Shown one piece after another: positions 25,957-30,357 of a stretch of DNA of 30,357 nt. The stretch covers positions 1 to 30,357 of IMG/VR virus record IMGVR_UViG_3300017771_000063. One strand, given 5' to 3'. The stretch is from a virus. Made by a program: the position numbers and the translations under genes. How positions within the stretch are numbered: position 1 is the first letter of the stretch; each line of letters opens with the position of its first letter. A model generated the notes under the pieces. It saw only the letters and a program-made list of their open reading frames with translations. It had not been told where the DNA came from and searched no databases.

Positions 25957-28167
25957 TTAACTTATTATTTTTGATGTGACACCTTTGTTGTCATATTTTT
26001 TTATACCTAAATTTACAGCTTTTATAGTTCTCACATTAACAGGACTATATCTATGCTTGTTGCAAGCCATAAGTGCTAGTCCAGAACTTATAGAAGCATC
26101 ATGCTTAGTTCTATTGTTTATATTAAACTTAGCCCAGTCTTCTAGTGTTCTTTGAAAATAAACATTTCCATATCCAGTTTCTAACAAACCTACAAAATTT
26201 TCTATATAAGACTCAATAGCAGCTGCGTGAGCTTGCTTTATGTCTTCACTTGAGTTTGGTATACCACCTATTTCTCTTTCAGTTACAGATAGTTTATTTC
26301 TTTTTTTATCAGGTCTATTCATAGCAAAACCTCTATATCCTCTTTTTTTAAAATAATATAAAAGTCTTGGCTTGTTATTTTCAGCTAGTATTGGCATTCC
26401 ATAAAACACACAAGCCATTAAAACATCTTCAAAAAATATTTCAGCAGTTTGTGGTCTAGCTATATATTCTAAAAAAAAATGATTAGGTGGAGCATCTTCC
26501 ATTGAAAACTTGGTTAAACCGTGCAAAGATCCTTTTGAACCTCTTTTGTCTACTGTTCCAGATATATCATAAGGATCACAACCAAAAGCTCCTATGTGTT
26601 CATTGCCTGGATATTTTAAACCATTTTTAACAAACACTCTATTTTGAATATTAATATTAGGAACCCAAGTTATTAAAAACCTTCCATTTTTATTTGGAAC
26701 AAATATAACATTAGTATCTTGCTTAGCGTTTTGCCATTGAAAAGATCCTCTTGTTACGTTTATAGAGTTTTTAAGATCTTCATTAAAATCTATTTGTTCA
26801 TAAATTTTAGTTAAATTAAATAAAGACTCTTTTGATTCATCTCTAAAAGCGTGTTTTGTGGTGCGTGGAAATTGTCTATAAAATTCATTTAAAGCATCTT
26901 GATCTTGTTTAAGTCCTTCTACTTCATTATCCCAATACTCTATTACACCTAATTCAATTTTTTCACCCTGAGGTCCTTTCTTCGGTTTTTTTGGTGTATC
27001 GAAGACAGGTATTCCATGAGAATCAATGTATCCTTCGTAATTCCACTCCATAGGTATAAACAAGCTATATAGTCCAGAGCGAGTTTGTCCATTTGCATTT
27101 CTTTGAGTGACGTCTGAGTCATTGTAAAGTTTTTTAAAATTATCACCGCCTTTATCTAATGAGTTACTAGTTGAACCCATCATACATTTACCTATAATTC
27201 TACTACCTAATCGTAGACACGTTTTCGTGACACGCCAGTTGTTGAGGATGTTCGTCGGACGTTCCCATTTACCGCTCTCATCGTGGACGAGGAGCTTGAG
27301 TTTCTCACCGTCATACGAGTTGTCGCCCGTGTTTTTCCAGTCGATCGTAGTGTCGAGCCCGTCGAGCTCGCGTAGAGTTTGGTTTGTTTCAAGCTTCTTA
27401 CGGGTGTATTTTGTGGCTGGGACTCTAAAGGCAAGTTCTGTCTTTGGCCTGTCCATACCGTCTTGTATTGGCTTGAAAAAGAACGGATAGTTGACTGATA
27501 TTGGTACCACTTTATCCGTGAACATCTTCTTCGCATCAGGTCCAGATTTCGATAGTATTCCATATCTAGAGTCAGAGGATATGGTTGCCAGGTTAACCAC
27601 CTCGCCTGATGCCATAAATGAAAATCCAGATCTTCTGTTCTTAAGGTAGCACAGTCCATATGAACGTACATCGGCTTTGCAAGCCTCCCAAAAGATATAG
27701 AATAATCTATTTGATTCGCGAAAGTCCGGTTTACCAACGTCGATTTTACTCCACTGCAAGTACATATAGTGAGTACCAGTAAGGTAAGTAGCCACACCTT
27801 TATTATAGAACCAAAACCCTTCTTCTCTGCGAGTAAATTCATTATCGATGTAATCATACCATTTCTCTTTAAAGTCTAGTGGATATTCTTCCCAGTCAAA
27901 TACTGATTTTATTTTACTTAAAACTTTAGGATACTCAGTATACTCCCATTTGTCTGTTTCAAATTTATGTACTTTTGTTTTTTCAGGTAAAGCTATTTTA
28001 AGGTTTTGTATTTCGTATATATCCCCTATTTTACCTGTTTTGCTTATAACAACAATATCATGCTCTTTGTTATAGCCATATTCCCACTTGTTATACCTGT
28101 TCATTCGTTTAAGAACTTTAGGTTTTATGTGGTTTTTTAAAACTTTATATAATGACTGCTCGTACAT
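25957..28167 (-). CDS. terL: terminase large subunit (736 aa)
   Basis: DNA-packaging motor ATPase and nuclease. An N-terminal extension includes FWFYNKGVATYLTGTHYMYL (118-137), a pattern I recall from crAss-like and marine terminases. The ATPase core has a deviant Walker A, KNRRSGFSF (176-184), which lacks the usual GK[S/T] and probably relies on the preceding Lys/Arg residues, and a clear Walker B, LKLLVHDE, with D296 and the catalytic E297. The RNase H-like nuclease triad candidates are D531 in GCDPYD, E596 in ILAENN and D690 in HDASISSGLA. The gene overlaps the small-subunit candidate stop by one base (TAATG) and abuts the portal gene. Bases 27215-27890 have unusually high G+C (see the separate entry). 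Confidence 0.92.
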   Translation of the reverse strand: MYEQSLYKVLKNHIKPKVLKRMNRYNKWEYGYNKEHDIVVISKTGKIGDIYEIQNLKIALPEKTKVHKFETDKWEYTEYPKVLSKIKSVFDWEEYPLDFKEKWYDYIDNEFTRREEGFWFYNKGVATYLTGTHYMYLQWSKIDVGKPDFRESNRLFYIFWEACKADVRSYGLCYLKNRRSGFSFMASGEVVNLATISSDSRYGILSKSGPDAKKMFTDKVVPISVNYPFFFKPIQDGMDRPKTELAFRVPATKYTRKKLETNQTLRELDGLDTTIDWKNTGDNSYDGEKLKLLVHDESGKWERPTNILNNWRVTKTCLRLGSRIIGKCMMGSTSNSLDKGGDNFKKLYNDSDVTQRNANGQTRSGLYSLFIPMEWNYEGYIDSHGIPVFDTPKKPKKGPQGEKIELGVIEYWDNEVEGLKQDQDALNEFYRQFPRTTKHAFRDESKESLFNLTKIYEQIDFNEDLKNSINVTRGSFQWQNAKQDTNVIFVPNKNGRFLITWVPNINIQNRVFVKNGLKYPGNEHIGAFGCDPYDISGTVDKRGSKGSLHGLTKFSMEDAPPNHFFLEYIARPQTAEIFFEDVLMACVFYGMPILAENNKPRLLYYFKKRGYRGFAMNRPDKKRNKLSVTEREIGGIPNSSEDIKQAHAAAIESYIENFVGLLETGYGNVYFQRTLEDWAKFNINNRTKHDASISSGLALMACNKHRYSPVNVRTIKAVNLGIKKYDNKGVTSKIIS
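27215..27890 (-). other. G+C/codon-use anomaly covering the terminase ATPase core
   Basis: By hand count, the 60-base rows beginning 27241, 27301 and 27361 contain 33, 32 and 29 G+C, while the row at 27121 contains 17. The row at 27841 falls back to 19. The elevated tract encodes terminase residues of about 93-318, including Walker A and Walker B, with an uninterrupted reading frame. The low stop density of this tract also opens long false frames on both strands. A recombination tract from a phage with different codon use is the simplest explanation; a chimeric assembly is the alternative. Confidence 0.7.
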
Positions 28168-28442
28168 TAGTTAGATCTTCCTTCAGCAAAACCTTTAAAA
28201 GCTCTTTGTTCTTTAACTTCTTTTGGTTTATCATTTAATAGGTTTTCTTCTTCTTCAATACGACTAAGTATTTCAAAGGCGTCGAATATAGCTAGCTTTT
28301 TAGTAGCTGCAGCGTTTTTAAGTCTATCAGCTGATATATCATCATCTGAATCAACAATAGCTTCTTTAGCTACTTTGATTAACTCTTCAACTGCTCGCTG
28401 CCCAGCTTGGATTATATTCTTTTTCGTTTCCTTGGTATTCAT
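28167..28442 (-). CDS. probable terminase small subunit (91 aa)
   Basis: Small, mostly helical acidic protein (AGQRAVEELIKVAKEAIV, then DSDDDISADRLKNAAATKKL and FEILSRIEEEENLL) ending in a basic tail. It sits immediately before the large terminase, sharing TAATG, which is the usual place for the DNA-recognition subunit. No helix-turn-helix signature is obvious, so the call rests on position and size. The ATG at 28442 is the only methionine in the frame and makes the gene overlap the GroES-like gene by 56 nt, an unusually long overlap for this cassette. Confidence 0.6.
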   Translation of the reverse strand: MNTKETKKNIIQAGQRAVEELIKVAKEAIVDSDDDISADRLKNAAATKKLAIFDAFEILSRIEEEENLLNDKPKEVKEQRAFKGFAEGRSN

Positions 28443-28992
28443 ACTTAATTACAATATCATTAGATTTCATACAATATAGTCGTTTGTCTTCGACTAAAAA
28501 CTCCCATTCACTGTTAGGAGTAAACCCTACAAGATCACCTGGGTTTATATTAAGCGCTTCTAAGGACTTATTACCGTATTTAAGTATACCAATAAGGTTC
28601 GCCTCTTTATCTAGCGTTAGATCTTGTTTGCTTTTTATAGGTGTTATAAAACATCTATTATTTATAGTTTTCCATTTACTTTTATTTTTATATAAATATA
28701 TTTGGTCAACTGCGCAGAAATAGTTATCATCTTTAAAATAAGATCTGCTTTTTTTCTTTTCACCTTTCATATCATAAAATGTTCTAAAAACATTTTGATG
28801 TATGATTATTATAGCACCTTTCTTTATAGGTGTTGAAAAGGCAGCTGGGGTTTCTACAACCCTAGCTAACTTATTTACAAACTTCCAGTTTTCAATTTTA
28901 GTATTTACAATTAATTTTTTATCACCTACGTTAACAGTGTTGTTGTATTTATTGCCAACTGGTTCAACAATAAAATCGTATAGACTTTTCAT
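28387..28992 (-). CDS. tandem GroES-like (co-chaperonin fold) protein (201 aa)
   Basis: Two halves each follow the order of a chaperonin-10 barrel. Half one (about residues 4-102): an opening strand DFIVEP, then VNKLARVVETPAA, IKKGAIIIIHQNVF and YFCAVDQIYLYK. Half two (about 112-187): NRCFITPIK, NLIGILKYGN, INPGDLVGFTPNSEWEF and RLYCMKSNDIVI. In GroES the matching elements are the first strand with VKP, the G-x-V strand, V-x-x-GD-x-V, and the final E-x-DI-x strand. T4 gp31 shows that phages encode GroES analogues for capsid folding. A chaperonin-partner role here is inference; a virion barrel protein with the same fold is possible. It is linked by TAATG to the gene before it. Confidence 0.6.
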   Translation of the reverse strand: MKSLYDFIVEPVGNKYNNTVNVGDKKLIVNTKIENWKFVNKLARVVETPAAFSTPIKKGAIIIIHQNVFRTFYDMKGEKKKSRSYFKDDNYFCAVDQIYLYKNKSKWKTINNRCFITPIKSKQDLTLDKEANLIGILKYGNKSLEALNINPGDLVGFTPNSEWEFLVEDKRLYCMKSNDIVIKYEYQGNEKEYNPSWAASS

Positions 28993-29219
28993 TAATATTC
29001 TAAATCATACTCAACGGATATAGCCATGTTAGAATTAAATTTTTTCCATGGCAATACCTCGTTGTTTTTTTTAATATGAATATTATAAGATGCATCAGTT
29101 TCCTGGAAAAGAATATAAGCTATTTCATGACCTCCATAAACTTGTTGACCTACAGAATAATGCATAGCATCATTTTTATAATCAGAACCAATACTGATTT
29201 TTCTTATAACTGAATCCAT
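28992..29219 (-). CDS. hypothetical small protein (75 aa)
   Basis: Function unknown. The sequence (VIRKISIGSDYKNDAMHYSV, then GQQVYGGHEIAYILFQE) looks like a small beta barrel or sheet protein with a central Gly-Gly-His turn and no membrane segment. It is translationally coupled on both sides: its ATG overlaps the stop of the coiled-coil gene (TAATG), and its own stop overlaps the next ATG in the same way. I have an impression that related short proteins precede terminase genes in marine phages, which is unverified. Confidence 0.75.
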   Translation of the reverse strand: MDSVIRKISIGSDYKNDAMHYSVGQQVYGGHEIAYILFQETDASYNIHIKKNNEVLPWKKFNSNMAISVEYDLEY

Positions 29220-29467
29220 TACTTTTTTTCTTTTTCTTCTATTTCAGTATATTCACCAGTTTTAAGATCTACAGTAATCTGACCGTATTCTTTTTCTAAA
29301 TCTTTTTTACAAGCGTCTACAACTTCATTAACTTCGGCTACTTTATGAAGTAAACTGTGTTTTTGAGTCTCTAAAGAGCCTATGGTTGTTAGTATATCTT
29401 GTATTTCAGTTTTAGCTTTAATTATTTTTTCTAATTCTTCTTTTTTTATTTTTTTAGCTTTTGCCAT
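29219..29467 (-). CDS. small coiled-coil protein (82 aa)
   Basis: Function unknown. Residues 1-60 form a Lys/Glu/Leu-rich amphipathic helix with heptad-like spacing (EELEKIIKAKTEIQDILTTI, then LETQKHSLLHKVAEVNEVVD), followed by a short strand region (YGQITVDLKTGEY) and an acidic/basic tail. It is preceded by a 53-nt intergenic leader with a 7-bp A/T hairpin and a variant of the AACAAGTGATA motif, so a transcript may start here. No Shine-Dalgarno sequence; the leader just before the ATG is A/T apart from a single C. Confidence 0.78.
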   Translation of the reverse strand: MAKAKKIKKEELEKIIKAKTEIQDILTTIGSLETQKHSLLHKVAEVNEVVDACKKDLEKEYGQITVDLKTGEYTEIEEKEKK

Positions 29468-29498
29468 AATTGAATTTAATTTAATTGTTATTTATAAT

Positions 29499-29516
29499 TA
29501 TATAGTCACCTATATA
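29499..29516 (-). terminator. A/T hairpin after the 201-aa repeat-protein gene
   Basis: Perfect 7-bp stem TATATAG/CTATATA with a 4-nt loop, 4 nt past the upstream stop, followed on the minus strand by ATTATAAATAAC. It is a weak stem with one GC pair, so it could be a weak terminator or part of the leader of the next gene. Confidence 0.35.
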
Positions 29517-29525
29517 TCACTTATT
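29515..29525 (-). promoter_or_regulatory. variant AATAAGTGATA motif copy 3
   Basis: AATAAGTGATA on the minus strand differs by one base from the copies at 12773 and 19963. Its TAA is the stop codon of the 201-aa gene. The 47-nt distance to the next ATG nearly equals the 48 nt seen at the adaptor gene. Confidence 0.3.
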
Positions 29526-30126
29526 TACATATAATAATATCAGCTTCTGTTATTGTGGTTATACTAGTTATATAATCTATAGCTATTGGTAAGTATTGAC
29601 CTGCTTGAACTTTAACAGCTATTGATTCATCAGCTGTAGGTATACCTCTTTCTAGTTTAAGAATTTGAAAAGTACAATCCGTTGATCCAGCTGGTCTTCC
29701 AGTTTCATCAACAGTTATAATATCACCTACGTTATATCCAGATCCACCATTTATTATTTCTATACTACTAACAACGCCTCCAGCAAGAACAGTTAACTCA
29801 ACTGTTATATTATTAGGGTTGGTTGGATTTGAATCTGTTGTAGGGAAAGTTGTTCCAGATGAATAATTTGTTCCAGCGGTTAATACTTTAAAAACAATAT
29901 CTTGACCTTTTACACCTACTTTTAAAGAACTTATTGAAGTTCCAGATGGTATAACATTTATTGTACCCCCAACTCCGCACCACAAAACAGAGCTGTTTAA
30001 AAAATTACCATATGTGCCTGTTTGATTTTCAAAAGGCCAAGCCGGTATCCCGTTAGGTGTACCAACTGTACCTGTTGCTATCATTGCTTTACCAGCTATA
30101 CCTGTGTCTATTGGAAATTTACTCAT
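29521..30126 (-). CDS. beta-rich virion protein with GSGY-type repeat (201 aa)
   Basis: Gly/Thr/Ser/Ile-rich protein without charged helices, typical of beta-structured virion decorations. It contains a clear Gly-Ser-Gly-Tyr turn (INGGSGYNVGDIITVD) and an earlier related turn (LTAGTNYSSGTTFP), a repeat style common in phage fibre and head-decoration proteins. The C-terminal portion (AVKVQAGQYLPIAIDYITSI) suggests a small barrel. Placed between the holin-like gene and the terminase block. A head decoration or fibre role is inferred; no enzyme motif is seen. The ATG is preceded by AATAAAAAAAA with no Shine-Dalgarno sequence. Confidence 0.75.
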   Translation of the reverse strand: MSKFPIDTGIAGKAMIATGTVGTPNGIPAWPFENQTGTYGNFLNSSVLWCGVGGTINVIPSGTSISSLKVGVKGQDIVFKVLTAGTNYSSGTTFPTTDSNPTNPNNITVELTVLAGGVVSSIEIINGGSGYNVGDIITVDETGRPAGSTDCTFQILKLERGIPTADESIAVKVQAGQYLPIAIDYITSITTITEADIIICK

Positions 30127-30131
30127 TTTTT

Positions 30132-30353
30132 TTATTTATTACTTATTGATTTAAACTTTTCTGCGCCTCGTGAGCCAAAATATGCTACATACACAGTTGT
30201 TGTTAATGTTTTTAATAGATTTATCCATTCTTGTTCTACGGTAAAATCTATATAACCATGACTATCTACCCATATAAAAGCTATAGTCATTATAGTTAAA
30301 AATATCAAACTCATTGGTCTAGTGTTTTTACTAAGCCACGAATCTGATGTCAT
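30132..30353 (-). CDS. holin-like small membrane protein (73 aa, possibly N-terminally cut)
   Basis: Two hydrophobic segments, PMSLIFLTIMTIAFIWV (about residues 13-29) and LLKTLTTTVYVAYFGS (about 46-61), with charged ends and the motif YFGSRGAEKF near the C-terminus. The pattern RP-(hydrophobic)-VYVAYFGSRGxEK resembles the three-helix holins of the gene-transfer-agent type (GTA_holin_3TM). The ATG at 30353 lies four bases from the window edge, and the frame stays open to the edge, so a longer N-terminus cannot be excluded. A holin would time lysis; no endolysin is visible nearby, so the lysis genes are either split or lie further upstream. Confidence 0.65.
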   Translation of the reverse strand: MTSDSWLSKNTRPMSLIFLTIMTIAFIWVDSHGYIDFTVEQEWINLLKTLTTTVYVAYFGSRGAEKFKSISNK

Positions 30354-30357
30354 ATCG

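Noticed and set aside
27207-27857. 216-aa open frame overlapping the large terminase on the same strand
   Set aside because: It is a shifted frame of the G+C-rich terminase tract; the terminase frame carries the Walker B motif and continues on both sides. The frame is open only because G+C-rich DNA has few stops.
1-30357. tRNA genes, CRISPR arrays, insertion sequences, integrase or attachment sites
   Set aside because: No cloverleaf-like segments, regularly spaced repeats, transposase motifs or terminal inverted repeats were seen; coding sequence fills nearly all of the window and no gap exceeds about 85 nt.

Overview
The window is about 30 kb of an AT-rich tailed-phage genome. Every credible gene lies on the minus strand, so the transcriptional order runs from position 30357 down to 1. 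It is a nearly complete virion-morphogenesis cassette of podovirus (T7/P22) type, packed almost without gaps. Many junctions are TAATG or ATGA overlaps. No integrase, repressor, tRNA, polymerase, insertion sequence or CRISPR array is visible, so this looks like a lytic, probably marine, phage rather than a prophage. Start codons are preceded by A/T-only leaders without a clear Shine-Dalgarno sequence, and one tail protein carries a FISUMP domain typical of Bacteroidetes/Fibrobacteres. Together these favour a Bacteroidetes (flavobacterial) host; this is inference. Several structural proteins (capsid, rings, nozzle halves) resemble sequences I recall from uncultured marine phages and crAss-like relatives, which I could not check.

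Layout in transcription order. (1) 30353-28387: a holin-like membrane protein, a beta-rich repeat protein, two small hypotheticals and a protein that looks like two tandem GroES folds. (2) 28442-20873: small terminase candidate, large terminase, portal, scaffold-like protein and major capsid protein, followed by a strong terminator-like hairpin. (3) 20790-17893: an unknown 271-aa protein, a second hairpin, then two head-tail adaptor/ring proteins. (4) 17886-11406: a 1696-aa nozzle protein carrying a FISUMP insertion, then a second nozzle/stabilisation protein. (5) 11395-829: a cupin-like protein, a gly-zipper/coiled-coil protein ending in a short S74 chaperone domain, a 348-aa unknown, and a 2716-aa giant protein with a zinc-metallopeptidase motif and a HAD phosphatase domain. 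(6) 848-10: two small, Lys-rich, Cys-containing proteins.

From the portal onward the order matches T7 (portal, scaffold, capsid, gp11, gp12, gp14, gp15, gp16). By position, the 305-, 348- and 2716-aa proteins would therefore be internal or ejected virion proteins, the last being a polyvalent protein delivered into the host. The most notable points are the enzymatic giant protein, the FISUMP insertion in the nozzle, the S74 domain on an ejection-type protein, the duplicated GroES-like protein beside the terminase, and a sharp G+C/codon-use anomaly covering exactly the ATPase core of the large terminase.
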